The notes below the pieces were generated by a model. It ran no database searches and had not been told where the DNA came from. It saw nothing but the letters and a program-made list of their open reading frames with translations. A stretch of 64,000 nt of DNA, from NCBI RefSeq assembly GCF_000971255.1, contig NZ_BBMC01000006.1, forward strand, positions 158,303 through 222,302. The letters run 5' to 3'. The position numbers and the translations under genes are program-made. Every line of letters starts with the position of its first letter. Position 1 is the first letter of the stretch. Below, piece after piece: positions 21,733-30,737 of the stretch. This DNA comes from Demequina rhizosphaerae (GTDB lineage: Bacteria; Actinomycetota; Actinomycetes; Actinomycetales; Demequinaceae).

Positions 21733-22818
21733 GTGAACCGCACCGTCCACTTCGCCTCCGACAACTACGCCTCCGTCCACCCCGAGGTCATGGCCGCCAT
21801 GGCCGCGGCCAACGAGGGCCACGACGTCGCGTACGGCGCCGACGCCGCCACCGCGGCCTTCGACGCGGCCATCGCCTCCACCTTCGGCGACCACGCCCTC
21901 GGCTTCCCCGTCTTCAACGGCACCGGCGCGAACATCGTGTCGCTCATGGCCCTCAGCCCCCGCTGGGGCGGGATCGTCGCGTCCGAGCACGCGCACATCA
22001 ACGTCGACGAGAACGGCGCGCCCGAGCGCGTCGGCGGCCTCAAGATCCTGCCGCTGCCGTCGACCGACGGCCGCCTGCACCCCGATCAGCTCGCCCGCTA
22101 CGCCGGCGACCTCGGCGACGAGCACCGCGCGCAGCCCGTCGTCCTGTCGGTCACCCAGTCGACCGAGCTGGGCACCGTCTACCCGCTCGACGCGATGGCG
22201 GACCTCACGTACGCGGCGCACGAGCTCGGCATGCGCGTCCACATGGACGGCGCCCGCATCGCCAACGCCGCCGCCGCGCTCGGCGTGAGCCTGCGCGAGG
22301 CGACCGCCGGCGCGGACGTGCTGTCCTTCGGCGGCACCAAGAACGGCGCGATGCTGGGCGAGGCCGTCGTCGTCCTGGCCGAGGACCTGCGCGCCAGCCT
22401 GGCCCACGACCTCCCGTACCTGCGCAAGTCGACCATGCAGCTCGGCTCGAAGATGCGGTACGTCTCCGCGCAGCTCACCGCGCTGCTCGCCTCCACGGAC
22501 GTCGCGGGCGAGCCGCTGTGGCTGCGCAACGCGCGCCACGCCAACGCCATGGCCGCGCGCCTGCGCGCCGCGCTCGCGCCGCTCGCGCAGGCGGGGGTGC
22601 TGCGCTTCACGCAGCCGACCGAGTCGAACGCCGTCTTCGTCGAGCTGCCCCGCACCGCCGCCGACGCGGTCCGCGCCGCCTTCCGCTTCTACGACTGGCA
22701 GGCGGGCGCGACGCCCGGCACGGTCGAGGCGCGCTGGATGTGCGCGTGGGACACCAGCGAGGAGGACGTCGACGGCTTCGCGCAGGCCATCACCGACGCG
22801 CTCGAGGCCGCCCGCTGA
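21733..22818 (+). CDS. Threonine aldolase family PLP enzyme (beta-eliminating lyase fold)
   Basis: 361 residues from GTG 21733. It has fold-type I features: SDNYASVHPEV at the start, HMDGARIANAAAALG (PLP Asp), and the lysine motif SFGGTKNG with K203. Low-specificity L-threonine aldolases cleave threonine to glycine and acetaldehyde. A link to glycine cleavage by gcvP 15 kb away is possible but not shown. The stop overlaps the next start (TGATG), so the downstream YchJ-like gene is coupled. Confidence 0.9.
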   Translation: MNRTVHFASDNYASVHPEVMAAMAAANEGHDVAYGADAATAAFDAAIASTFGDHALGFPVFNGTGANIVSLMALSPRWGGIVASEHAHINVDENGAPERVGGLKILPLPSTDGRLHPDQLARYAGDLGDEHRAQPVVLSVTQSTELGTVYPLDAMADLTYAAHELGMRVHMDGARIANAAAALGVSLREATAGADVLSFGGTKNGAMLGEAVVVLAEDLRASLAHDLPYLRKSTMQLGSKMRYVSAQLTALLASTDVAGEPLWLRNARHANAMAARLRAALAPLAQAGVLRFTQPTESNAVFVELPRTAADAVRAAFRFYDWQAGATPGTVEARWMCAWDTSEEDVDGFAQAITDALEAAR

Positions 22819-23204
22819 TGGCCGCCGCCTGCCCCTGCGGCTCCGGCGCATCGTTCGCCGACTGCTGCCGCCCGTATCTGCGGGGGCAGGCCGAGGCACC
22901 CACCGCGGAGGCGCTCATGCGCTCGCGCTACACGGCCTTCGTGCGCCGCGACGCGGGCTACCTCGCCCGCACCTGGCACCCCTCGACGCGCCCGCTCGAC
23001 CTGGGGGCCGGTCTCGACGACGTCGAGTGGCGCGGGCTCGAGGTCCTCGCGACCGAGGGCGGCCGCGAGGGGGACGACGCGGGCACCGTCACCTTCGTCG
23101 CGCACCACGCGACCGGCGTGCTCGCGATGGACGCGCTGCGCGAGACCAGCCGGTTCGTGCGCGAGGACGGCCGCTGGCTCTACGTCGACGGCGACGTCGC
23201 GTAG
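22818..23204 (+). CDS. YchJ-family SEC-C/NTF2-like protein
   Basis: 128 residues, starting inside the previous stop (TGATG). The N-terminal metal motif CPCGSGASFADCC is the SEC-C type zinc site, followed by the family run RSRYTAFVRRDAGYLARTWHP and an NTF2-like alpha-beta body. YchJ homologues are common but uncharacterised; a role in protein or metal handling is only suggested by SEC-C. Confidence 0.92.
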   Translation: MAAACPCGSGASFADCCRPYLRGQAEAPTAEALMRSRYTAFVRRDAGYLARTWHPSTRPLDLGAGLDDVEWRGLEVLATEGGREGDDAGTVTFVAHHATGVLAMDALRETSRFVREDGRWLYVDGDVA

Positions 23205-23326
23205 ATCACATCCGCAGCATCGTTCCTGGCAAAGTTGCCTCACGGGGGCAAAGGGGACGCTTCGGAGGTGCCCCCGGGGCACCCTGTGACGATGTGCCCA
23301 CGGAGCACCCCTGAACTTCCCTCACA

Positions 23327-24550
23327 ATGGAGGCCGTGACCGAACCCCTGCTTCTCGCGGTCGTGGTGCTGACCGCGCTCGCCTTCGACTTCACCAACGG
23401 GTTCCACGACACCGGCAACGCCATGGCGACCTCGATCGCCACCCGAGCGCTCAAGCCCAAGCAGGCCGTGCTCCTCTCCGCGTCGTTGAACCTCGTGGGC
23501 GCCTTCCTCTCGCTGACCGTTGCGGCGACGATCGCCAAGGGCATCGTCGACGCCGGCATCATCACCCTCGACGTGGTCCTCGCCGGACTCGTGGGCGGCA
23601 TCGTCTGGAACCTCGTGACATGGCTGTTCGGGATACCGTCCAGCTCGTCCCATGCGCTCATCGGAGGTGTGGTCGGCGCGGCCCTCGCGGCCGCCGGCAC
23701 CTCGGGCGTGCTGTGGTCCGGCCTCGCCGCGAAGGTCCTCATCCCCGCGCTGGTCGCGCCGCTGGTCGCGATCCTCGTCGGCTCGATCGGCACGCGGCTC
23801 GTCATGCACTTCACGCGGGACGTGCCCGAGGACCAGAACGAGCGCATGTTCCGTTGGGGCCAGATCGGCTCGGCGTCGCTCGTCTCCCTCGCGCACGGCA
23901 CGAACGACGCGCAGAAGTCGATGGGCATCATCCTGCTGGCGCTCATCGCCGCGGACGCGGTGCCCGAGGACTCGGGCGTCCCGTTCTGGGTGGTCCTGTC
24001 GTGCGCCCTCGCGATGGCGATCGGCACGTACCTGGGCGGCTGGCGCGTCATCCGCACGCTGGGCAAGGGCCTCGTCGAGCTCGAGTCCCGCCAGGGCATG
24101 GCGGCGGAGACCTCGTCCGCCGCGGTCATCCTGCTGTCGAGCCACTTCGGCTACTCGCTGTCGACCACGCACGTCGCGACCGGCTCGATCCTGGGCTCGG
24201 GCGTCGGCAAGAAGGGCGCCGCGGTCCGCTGGTCGGTCGCCGGCCGCATGTTCATGGCGTGGCTCATCACCGTGCCCGCCGCCGGCCTCGTCGGCGCCGC
24301 CGCCTACGGCCTCGACGTGTTGGTGGGAGGCACCGCCGGCTCGTACGTCGTGTTCGCGGTGCTCGTGGCGGTGTCGTTCGGCATCTGGCTGTGGTCGCGC
24401 CGCGAGCCGGTGGGCCACCACAACGTCAACGACGAGTGGGAGCCCGAGGCCGACAACGAGTCGATCGTGGCCGAGTCCGTGGTCGACCACGACATGGAGC
24501 TGCTGACGGTCGCCGCCGACCACGAGCAGCCGCGGGAGGAGCAGCGATGA
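23327..24550 (+). CDS. pit: PiT-family inorganic phosphate transporter
   Basis: 407 residues with about ten membrane helices. Both signature repeats are seen: FDFTNGFHDTGNAMATSIATRAL near the start and SLAHGTNDAQKSMGII in the second half, the GANDVAN-type motifs of PiT symporters. A hydrophilic acidic C-tail of about 50 residues ends the protein. The stop overlaps the next small membrane-protein gene by 4 bp (ATGA). It imports phosphate with protons. The 122-base upstream region shows no convincing Pho box. Confidence 0.95.
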   Translation: MEAVTEPLLLAVVVLTALAFDFTNGFHDTGNAMATSIATRALKPKQAVLLSASLNLVGAFLSLTVAATIAKGIVDAGIITLDVVLAGLVGGIVWNLVTWLFGIPSSSSHALIGGVVGAALAAAGTSGVLWSGLAAKVLIPALVAPLVAILVGSIGTRLVMHFTRDVPEDQNERMFRWGQIGSASLVSLAHGTNDAQKSMGIILLALIAADAVPEDSGVPFWVVLSCALAMAIGTYLGGWRVIRTLGKGLVELESRQGMAAETSSAAVILLSSHFGYSLSTTHVATGSILGSGVGKKGAAVRWSVAGRMFMAWLITVPAAGLVGAAAYGLDVLVGGTAGSYVVFAVLVAVSFGIWLWSRREPVGHHNVNDEWEPEADNESIVAESVVDHDMELLTVAADHEQPREEQR

Positions 24551-24783
24551 GCGAGTTCGTGGAGTGGGGCGCCCTGGGCCAGGTGGTCCTGTTCGGCCTC
24601 CTCGTGGGCGCCGGCCTGCCGGCCATGTTCGCGCTCGGCGTGCGGTCCCTCGCGGGCCCGGGCGCGCGCGGCGACGACGGGCAGGTGCCGCTCGTGCGCC
24701 GGGTCGTCGCCTACGCGTGCTTCAGCACCGTCGTGCTGGCCGTGCTCGGCGCGGTCGCGTACATCGCCGCCGGCGGTCACTGA
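24547..24783 (+). CDS. Small two-helix membrane protein coupled to the phosphate transporter
   Basis: 78 residues, two hydrophobic helices (about 10-32 and 52-74) joined by a charged GDDGQVPLVRR loop. It starts inside the pit stop codon, so it is translated with it. Small membrane partners follow pit in several actinobacteria; a regulatory or stabilising role is inferred from position only. Confidence 0.8.
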   Translation: MSEFVEWGALGQVVLFGLLVGAGLPAMFALGVRSLAGPGARGDDGQVPLVRRVVAYACFSTVVLAVLGAVAYIAAGGH

Positions 24784-24850
24784 GCGCGGGCCGCACGGCC
24801 GGCCACCTCATCGTCCTGCCCCACGACCTCCCTCGTGATGGACTGGAGGG

Positions 24851-25480
24851 GTGGACGGTGAGAGCCCCGGCGGGGCGCCACCGGAGGACGCCCAGGCACG
24901 CGCCCGGGTGGACTCCGCCTTCGCGGCCCAGCCCCGCACGCGCTTCCTTCCCGAGGGCGCCCGCTTCGCGGCGGACGTCGATGCGCCCCTGCAGATCGGC
25001 TACGGCCAGACCAACAGCCAGCCCCGCACGGTCCGGGACATGCTGCACCTGCTCGACGTCCGGCGCGGGATGCGCGTGCTCGATGTGGGCGCGGGCTCGG
25101 GCTGGACGACGGCGCTGCTGGGGGAGCTGACCGGCCCGGAGGGATCCGTGCTCGGCACCGAGATCGTCCCCGAGCTCGTCGACTTCGGGTCCGCCAACGT
25201 GGCGGGCGCCGGCGTGCCGTGGGCGCGCCTCGTGCCGGCCCTGCCCGGCGTGCTCGGCGCGCCGGACGAGGCGCCGTTCGACAGGATCCTGGTGTCCGCG
25301 ATGGCGCGCGGGCTGCCGGTCGAGCTGGTCGCGCAGCTGCGTCCCGGCGGCGTGATGGTCCTCCCGTCCGACGGGACGATGCTGCGGGTGGTGCGCGGCT
25401 TCCCGCCCCGGGAGGATGTGACCGATGCGGAGGTCACCGAGCACGGCTCCTACCGCTTCGTGCCGCTGCTGGGCGGCTGA
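24851..25480 (+). CDS. Protein-L-isoaspartate O-methyltransferase family protein
   Basis: 209 residues from GTG 24851. SAM-binding motif I is VLDVGAGSGWTTALLGEL (about residues 76-93). The PCMT-specific region before it reads QIGYGQTNSQPRTVRDML. It is somewhat short, and the post-motif part (VPALPGVLGAPDEAPFDRILVSAMA) matches the Pcm fold. It would repair isoaspartyl residues; some actinobacterial members methylate other targets, so the exact substrate is open. Confidence 0.88.
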   Translation: MDGESPGGAPPEDAQARARVDSAFAAQPRTRFLPEGARFAADVDAPLQIGYGQTNSQPRTVRDMLHLLDVRRGMRVLDVGAGSGWTTALLGELTGPEGSVLGTEIVPELVDFGSANVAGAGVPWARLVPALPGVLGAPDEAPFDRILVSAMARGLPVELVAQLRPGGVMVLPSDGTMLRVVRGFPPREDVTDAEVTEHGSYRFVPLLGG

Positions 25481-25522
25481 CGGCGCTCGCGCCCCGACCC
25501 GTAGGGCGGATCGATGGCGGAA

Positions 25523-25564
25523 CGGTCCGCCATCCGGGTCGGAACCGGCACGTCTGGCGGACCG
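25523..25564. terminator. 42-base hairpin after pcm, diverged copy of the one after glgP
   Basis: The outer ten bases of each arm (CGGTCCGCCA and TGGCGGACCG) pair perfectly; inner bases mismatch. The size, GGAACC centre and preceding CGGATCGATG match the hairpin at 18358-18399. It probably terminates the pcm transcript. Confidence 0.65.
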
Positions 25565-25640
25565 ATCCCGATCCGATCCGACAGGCGGGATCGCCGATCG
25601 GCTCAGAGCGACCCGGCACACCCACAGCGCGAGACAAAGA

Positions 25641-25674
25641 AGAAGGCCCCCGGGGATACCCCGGGGGCCATTCT
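25641..25674 (+). terminator. Strong GC hairpin terminator at the left edge of the mobile-element island
   Basis: GGCCCCCGGGG and CCCCGGGGGCC form an 11-bp stem over an ATA loop (25645-25669), flanked by AGAA and TTCT. Repeat A1 begins immediately after it. Confidence 0.85.
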
Positions 25675-26066
25675 GTTGGTGGGTGGTTCGGAGAATCCTG
25701 GTACCTGGGGTGACACCCGGGGTCGGATGTCCGTTTCCCACGGCGACCCGTGCGATTTCCCACGGCACGGCCGCCGCAACGCGATCTGCCAGGCACGAGA
25801 CGTCCGCTACACGGCCGGCGGCTTCAGCAACAGCATCCGCAGGGAGGATCGGTCGGATCCGTCAGCCATGCCGCCGGCTGGCCGTCAACCAGGTCAAGCT
25901 CGCCACCCCGGAGCAGGTCTGCCGGTGGAACAACAGCGCCCGCACCGCGGGATCGGGACGCGGACCGGCTCCAAGTCGAGGATGCTCACCGCGCTGACCT
26001 CAGTCGTCCCAAGCCGGCAGCTGCCGTACAGGAAGGCTGAGCGGAACGAAACTCAGGCCGATTCAT
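25675..26066. repeat. Repeat A, copy 1 (about 390 bases, no intact gene)
   Basis: The first 68 bases (25675-25742) are identical to 29199-29266. The rest aligns with 29267-29588 at lower identity, ending in the shared run AACGAAACTCAGGCCGATTCA. No convincing gene lies in 25481-26355. Both full copies follow a terminator hairpin. The element it comes from is not recognised. Confidence 0.85.
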
Positions 26067-26355
26067 ATACCGCTTCGCAGCCGCCACCTCACACCTCCAC
26101 AAGCACTCTCACCATTGGACAGGACTCACAGAAGAAACGGACCAAGGAACGGGGGGCAGGACAATCCCAATCATGGAAAGGGCCTGCCCTGGAATCGATT
26201 GACTCTGACCGCCACGCCCGGGGGTCCTCCCGGTGTCCAGGAAACCCGGTCAGGCTCCACACGCCCTCTAGGAAACACTGGGCGCTTCAATCGACCATCT
26301 TGAGCACTCGGAAGTCATCCGTGCGAGGGCTAAGCCGGCGTCGCAGGGCAAATCG

Positions 26356-26997
26356 TCATTGGCTCGCCTCGTAGCGATCGCGGTGCTCCGCGAGCTTCGC
26401 CACTTCGTCGATGCCCGCAACGAACTCATGACCGCCAACGACGAGTTGCTGGAGGTCATCGTCGACGCGGCCGAACTCGACTTCTTGCCATTGATGGTTC
26501 GCCGGACTCCTCAACGGCCTGAAGCCGACGGCCCAATACCTGGCGACGAGAACGCCATCAGGGCCATACCCGAGTAGGTAGTGGCCGGAGCGCCTGAGGG
26601 CCCGCGGGCAGAGCAGCCATTGGGCGATCGAATATTGACGCGAGGCGATAACGAACCACGCTCGCGCGCGCGAAGTCGCCGCTCCACACGGACAGTGCGC
26701 CATCAAAGCGCCGCCGGTAACGGAGAGTAAGCATCCGTCGAGCGCCTTTCGCCGGGATCTCGGCCCTCTCCGCGTGCTTATCCACCAGATGAGTCCTCCA
26801 AGGTGATCCGACACCCAAGTCCAGTCAGGCCCGAAGTCCGAATACGAGGTTCGGTACTCCTCCGAGGGAATCAGCGATGTCTGCTGACCTGCCCCGATGA
26901 ATTGGTCCACTTCGGCTGCGAGTAGTTCGGGATCTCGGGGGCCTCGAGGGCGATCTGGACCGGTCCAGCCAGAGTATTGGTAGTCACTCTCATCCAC
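26356..26997 (-). pseudogene. Chimeric orphan gene whose first ~38 codons come from an IS3-end repeat
   Basis: The frame gives 213 residues. Its first 113 bases lie inside repeat B1, so residues 1-38 (MDESDYQYSGWTGPDRPRG...) are also encoded by the other B copies. From residue 39 the sequence is unique and unrecognised, with a CPCGAA motif near 100 and a soluble acidic end. The likeliest reading is a host gene whose 5' end was replaced by an IS remnant. No other good start is obvious. It could still be expressed from the repeat. Function unknown. Confidence 0.45.
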
Positions 26998-27086
26998 CCC
27001 CTCTCACTTCAGACCGGCTGCCGTGACGGGGTGTCGTGGCTGCCTGCTCGGCACAGTAGCGCGCGAACGCCGCCGGGGTCTGCATC
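26885..27086 (-). repeat. Repeat B copy 1: right-end remnant of an IS3-family element
   Basis: It begins with the terminal sequence TGACCTGCCCCGATGAATTG and continues into codons for the transposase C-terminus (TPAAFARYCAEQAATT read on the minus strand). The same stretch ends the intact element at 62906, where it joins a full OrfB. The OrfB part stops at about 27086; 27087-27228 is unique and holds nothing recognisable. Confidence 0.85.
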
Positions 27087-27228
27087 AGCAGTCCCGTAAC
27101 TGCGAAGATCGCTCGAGACGACGGGTCACGAACAGCCCGCCTCCTCTCCTCGCCATGTGCCCACTCGCCGACAGCCAAGTTCCCTCGGCCCGTTCCAGAA
27201 CTGCTCGCCGGCCTCTCACAGGGCACCT

Positions 27229-27402
27229 GACCTGCCCCGATGATTTGGTCCACGTCGACTGCGAGTGGGTCGTGATTCCGGGGCCCTCGAGGGCGATCTG
27301 GACTGGTCCAGCCAGCGTGTTGGTAGTCACCCTCATCCACCCCCTCTCACGTCAGACAGGCTGCCGTGGCACGGGTGTCGTAGCTGCCTGCTCGGCACAG
27401 TA
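27229..27402 (-). repeat. Repeat B copy 2: right-end remnant of an IS3-family element
   Basis: Very close to copy 4 at 62906, including TGACCTGCCCCGATGATTTG and the OrfB tail CAEQAATTPVPRQPV. It stops abruptly after CGGCACAGTA at 27402, where repeat A3 begins, so the junction is a recombination or deletion point. Confidence 0.87.
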
Positions 27403-27548
27403 CGGCGGTGGAGCAACCAGCAACTGCGCGGCGAACTCGGGACGCGGACCCGCTCCAGGCCGTGGGTGGCTACCGCACCGACCTCGAACCATCCCGCCGG
27501 CACCAGCCGGACAGGAAGACTGAGCGGAACGAAAGTCAGGCCGATTCA
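27403..27548. repeat. Repeat A copy 3 (right-hand part only)
   Basis: Matches the last ~145 bases of A1 and A2. The block from 27481 to 27548 is almost identical to 29521-29588, ending GAAAGTCAGGCCGATTCA. Its left two thirds are missing, replaced by B2. Confidence 0.85.
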
Positions 27549-28145
27549 TCCGACCGCGAATGGCACCAGCAATAGTCCACATGCAAGCGTGGTGCCCCAC
27601 GTTGACGGCGCACGAAGGACGCCCATAGAACCGCTTAGGGTCAGCCTCAGAGAACGCCTGTTCGGAACCCCGCGGATGAACGACGCCCCGTCGCCGTATG
27701 CAATTACTGGCACTCCGAGACTTTGCGCCAGATCGTGCGCTGCTTGAACCTTGTCTCCGACATGAGATGCCTTGCCACGGGATGCATCGGTAAACACGAC
27801 GGTCGTGTCGCCCAACTCGATGCCGATGCCGCTCGCCAAGGGAGGAAGGTGAAGCCGCGTGATCGCGCCAATTGGAACTCGCTCCGCAATCAATAGCGCG
27901 CGTATCTCAATGTCATCGCCTGAGAGTCGCACTCCGCGCCTTCGGATGGATCCGAAGAACACCCCGGCAAGTAGCGCGAGCACAAGAGCAGGCAACTTCC
28001 CGATCCCCGGCGGGAGCGTCGCAGCCATCCCTACGTACACCACGAGCAGCAGCACTGATCCAACGGCGGTGCTCACCCGCTCTTGGATCGTTGGGCGCAC
28101 CAGCCAGACGTGCGCCTCTTCCAAGACACCGACGCCGTCACTCAT
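27546..28145 (-). pseudogene. PH-domain-like membrane protein, C-terminus cut by repeat A3
   Basis: 199 residues. Two hydrophobic helices lie at about 28-63, then a soluble beta-rich domain with SGDDIEIRALLIAERVPIGAITRL, resembling bacterial PH-like domains, and a third helix begins near 185. The stop codon lies inside repeat A3, only three bases from its border, so the last residues are not original. The start ATG is 13 bases from the edge of repeat B3, so the promoter is also lost or supplied by the repeat. Probably a trapped remnant; function unknown. Confidence 0.55.
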
Positions 28146-28157
28146 CGAAAATTCCAG

Positions 28158-28358
28158 CGACCTGCCCCGATAACTTGGTCCACGTCGACTGCGAGTTGAT
28201 CGTGATCTCGGGGGCCTCCAGGACGATCTGGACTGGTTCAGTCAGAGTGGTGGTACTCACCCTCATCCACCCGCTCTCACGTCAGACCGGCTCCGGTGAC
28301 CCGGGTGTCGCAGTCGCATGCTCGGCACAGTAGCGCGCGGATGCCGCCGAGGTCCGCG
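28158..28358 (-). repeat. Repeat B copy 3: right-end remnant of an IS3-family element
   Basis: The most diverged copy (terminal CGACCTGCCCCGATAAC, OrfB tail CAEHATATPGSPEPV). It ends where a truncated unrelated transposase frame begins. Confidence 0.82.
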
Positions 28359-28954
28359 TCTTGCCGTTCAACGAGATCCCCATCGCCGAGGGCACGCTCC
28401 GCATCGCCTTCGCCGCCACGGACCCGCGTGGCGGAGTCTCATGCCCACTGCGCGAGCAGGTCGTCGCGCAGATCGAGGACGCCAAGCTTCGCAACAAGCT
28501 CACCGACCGCATGAACGACGGCAAGACCCGCCGCCGCATCACCAAGCCCCCCGTCATGCCCGGTCCGATCTGCACCAGTCCGCAACTGACGCACAAGGTC
28601 GGGCTCGACGACACGACCGGCAAGTACTACCAGGACTACGCCTACAAGTCGCCCAAGTGGTACAAGATGTACGGCCAGCGCAACCAGGTCGAGACGTTCA
28701 ACAAGGACGTGAAGGCCAACGGCATGAGCGACACCAAGCGTCGCCGCGTCCGCGGCTTCGCCAAGCAGGGCATCCTCGCCGCCATGTTCTCCGCCGCCAC
28801 CAACGTCAAGCGCATCAACGCGTTCCTCGCCGTCCAGCGCGCCAACGCACAGACCAGCCCCAAGGACCCCGGACCGTCCGGCCATCCAGGCCGCGGCAAC
28901 GGCGCCTCGGTCCTCGGCGAGGACCTCTCGCCACCCGAACAGCTCGCCGCGTAG
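28359..28954 (+). pseudogene. Truncated transposase, C-terminal ~195 residues
   Basis: The frame starts without its own initiation region, directly after repeat B3. It contains YGQRNQVETFNKDVK followed by RRRVRGFAKQGILAAMF, the Y(x2)R(x3)E(x6)K-like end of DDE transposases. The N-terminal catalytic part is absent. A decayed stretch of the same 3' end lies at 60817-60960, and both are followed by the same terminator. The IS family is not certain. Confidence 0.6.
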
Positions 28955-29074
28955 CCGGCGGCCACCGGAACAGAACAGCAGCGATCGCCTCCGGACCCGC
29001 AAGGGCCGGAGGCGCAAGCATGCCCGGAAACAGCCCAAACAGCCCCGACACACCTCTACATAGGCGCACAAAGC

Positions 29075-29112
29075 AGAAGGCCGCCCCCGACATCAGTCGG
29101 GGGCGGCCTTCT
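29075..29112 (+). terminator. Strong terminator after the truncated transposase
   Basis: A 17-bp perfect stem, AGAAGGCCGCCCCCGAC with its complement, around an ATCA loop and ending in TTCT. The same hairpin, with one mismatch, is at 61011-61048. Confidence 0.9.
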
Positions 29113-29198
29113 TGCGTTGGATTCTCGCCAGAACCGCCCCTCCGGGCGATCCTGGCGGGCATTTACCCAACCGCGGGGGCTCGTTGAACGAACCACCC

Positions 29199-29588
29199 GT
29201 TGGTGGGTGGTTCGGAGAATCCTGGTACCTGGGGTGACACCCGGGGTCGGATGTCCGTTTCCCACGACGTGCGACGCGATTTCCCACGGTTCGACCGCCG
29301 CACTGCGATCTACCAGGAACGCGACGTCTTCGACGCGGCGGGCGACCTCGGCGACAGCAACCGCCGTGACCATCGGTCCGATCGGTCAGCGCAGCCGGTG
29401 GCGGAACCTCAGGCAGGTCGAGCCCGCCACCCCGAGTGCGTACGGCGGCCGGGTAGCCAGCGCCTGCCCGGCGGGCTCGGGATGCACACCCGCTGCAGAC
29501 CGAGGCTGCCGACCGCACCGACCTCGAACCATCCCGCCGGCACCAGCCGGACAGGAAGACTGAGCGGAACGAAAGTCAGGCCGATTCA
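29199..29588. repeat. Repeat A, copy 2
   Basis: Full-length partner of 25675-26066. The first ten bases of GGGTGGTTCG (29205-29214) pair with CGAACCACCC just before it (29189-29198). No gene is supported in 28955-29696; the last ~100 bases before 29697 serve as leader of the next gene. Confidence 0.85.
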
Positions 29589-29696
29589 CCTCGCTCGACC
29601 TGCCCACGCGGGCCCGTGACGGTGTAGACAGAGCGAAGGACAGGCCGACGGCACCAACCGGGTTGCCTGTCACGCGCGACCACCAAGGAGTGCGAG

Positions 29697-30626
29697 ATGG
29701 CTGAGACGATGGGGGCGATCCGATCGACGGCGGGCGGAGCGCTGGAATGGGTCGAAGTGCCGCGGCCACAGCCGGGCGGGACCGAGGTCCTGATCCGGGT
29801 CGAGGCCGCCGGCGTCAACCCCGCGGACTGGAAATCGATCGAGCCGTCGGCTGATGGCGACGCACCAGTCGTCATCCCGGGCTGGGACATCGCAGGCACC
29901 GTCGTCGAGCTCGGCCCGGGGGTGACGCGCTTCGAGGTGGGCGACCGCGTCTTCGGCATGCCGAGGTTCCCCGAACGCGCGGGCGCGTACGCGCAGTTCG
30001 CAACGTCTCGCTCGCGGGAGATCGCCCGGATCCCCGACGGCGTCGACACCGTGACCGCCGGGGCTGTGCCGCTGGCCGGCCTGACCGCTTGGCAGGCGGT
30101 AGTCGATACGCTCGGTGTCGAGTCCGGCGACCGGGTCCTGGTGCACGCTGCCGCGGGCGGCGTCGGGCATCTCGCCGTACAGATCGCGAAGGCGCGGGGC
30201 GCGGAGGTGTGGGGGACCGCATCCGAGCGGAATCACGGTCGGCTGCGGGAGCTCGGCGTTGACCATTGCATCGACTACAGGACCGAGCGGTTCGAGGACG
30301 TCGCTGACGCGATGGACGCGGTGGTCGACCTTGTCGGCGACGGCGAGACGTCCCGCCGCTCGCTCGCGTGCCTCCGACGCGGGGGTCAGCTCGTTGCGAT
30401 CTCACCTGTGCTGCCAGAGCCTGACCTCGTGGCGGATGCGGGTGTAACCGCAAGGTTCATGCTGGTCGAGCCCGACGAATCCGGGCTGGAGAGCCTCGCG
30501 GCGATGCTCGCTGACGGGTCACTCGAGGTGGTGATCGCCGCAACGCAAGAGATGAGCTCTATGTCGACACTGCACTCGATGGCCCGACGCGGCGGCTCCA
30601 TCGGCAAGTACGTCGCCACCCTGTGA
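29697..30626 (+). CDS. Zinc-independent MDR oxidoreductase (quinone oxidoreductase-like)
   Basis: 309 residues. GroES-like N-terminus with VEAAGVNPADWK and the MDR motif GWDIAGTVVELGPGV, then the NADPH motif AAAGGVGHLAVQIAKA (about 146-161). No zinc-binding cysteines are present, which fits QOR-type reductases acting on quinones or reactive carbonyls. It is the first ordinary gene right of the mobile-element island. Substrate unknown. Confidence 0.9.
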   Translation: MAETMGAIRSTAGGALEWVEVPRPQPGGTEVLIRVEAAGVNPADWKSIEPSADGDAPVVIPGWDIAGTVVELGPGVTRFEVGDRVFGMPRFPERAGAYAQFATSRSREIARIPDGVDTVTAGAVPLAGLTAWQAVVDTLGVESGDRVLVHAAAGGVGHLAVQIAKARGAEVWGTASERNHGRLRELGVDHCIDYRTERFEDVADAMDAVVDLVGDGETSRRSLACLRRGGQLVAISPVLPEPDLVADAGVTARFMLVEPDESGLESLAAMLADGSLEVVIAATQEMSSMSTLHSMARRGGSIGKYVATL

Positions 30627-30737
30627 TGGTCAGCATGGTCGCGCACGCTGCGCATGTCCACGATGCGGCGCGCACCGCGCATCCGAGGCGGAAGGTGAAC
30701 AACGGCCACGCTCCCCGTTGACGAAAGGAGACACCGC

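Noticed and set aside
23205..23326. Pho box before the phosphate transporter
   Set aside because: Short GC-rich repeats exist (GTGCCC/GGGCAC) but not the direct-repeat pattern of actinobacterial Pho boxes.
26885..28358. Polymorphic toxin-immunity cassettes built on a shared N-terminus
   Set aside because: The shared N-terminal codons are the noncoding right end of an IS, and the attached proteins show no toxin motif.
25675..29588. Integron or CRISPR-like array
   Set aside because: Repeats are 150-390 bases, diverged, and the B repeats are ends of an IS3 element; no integrase, attC sites, cas genes or short regular spacers.
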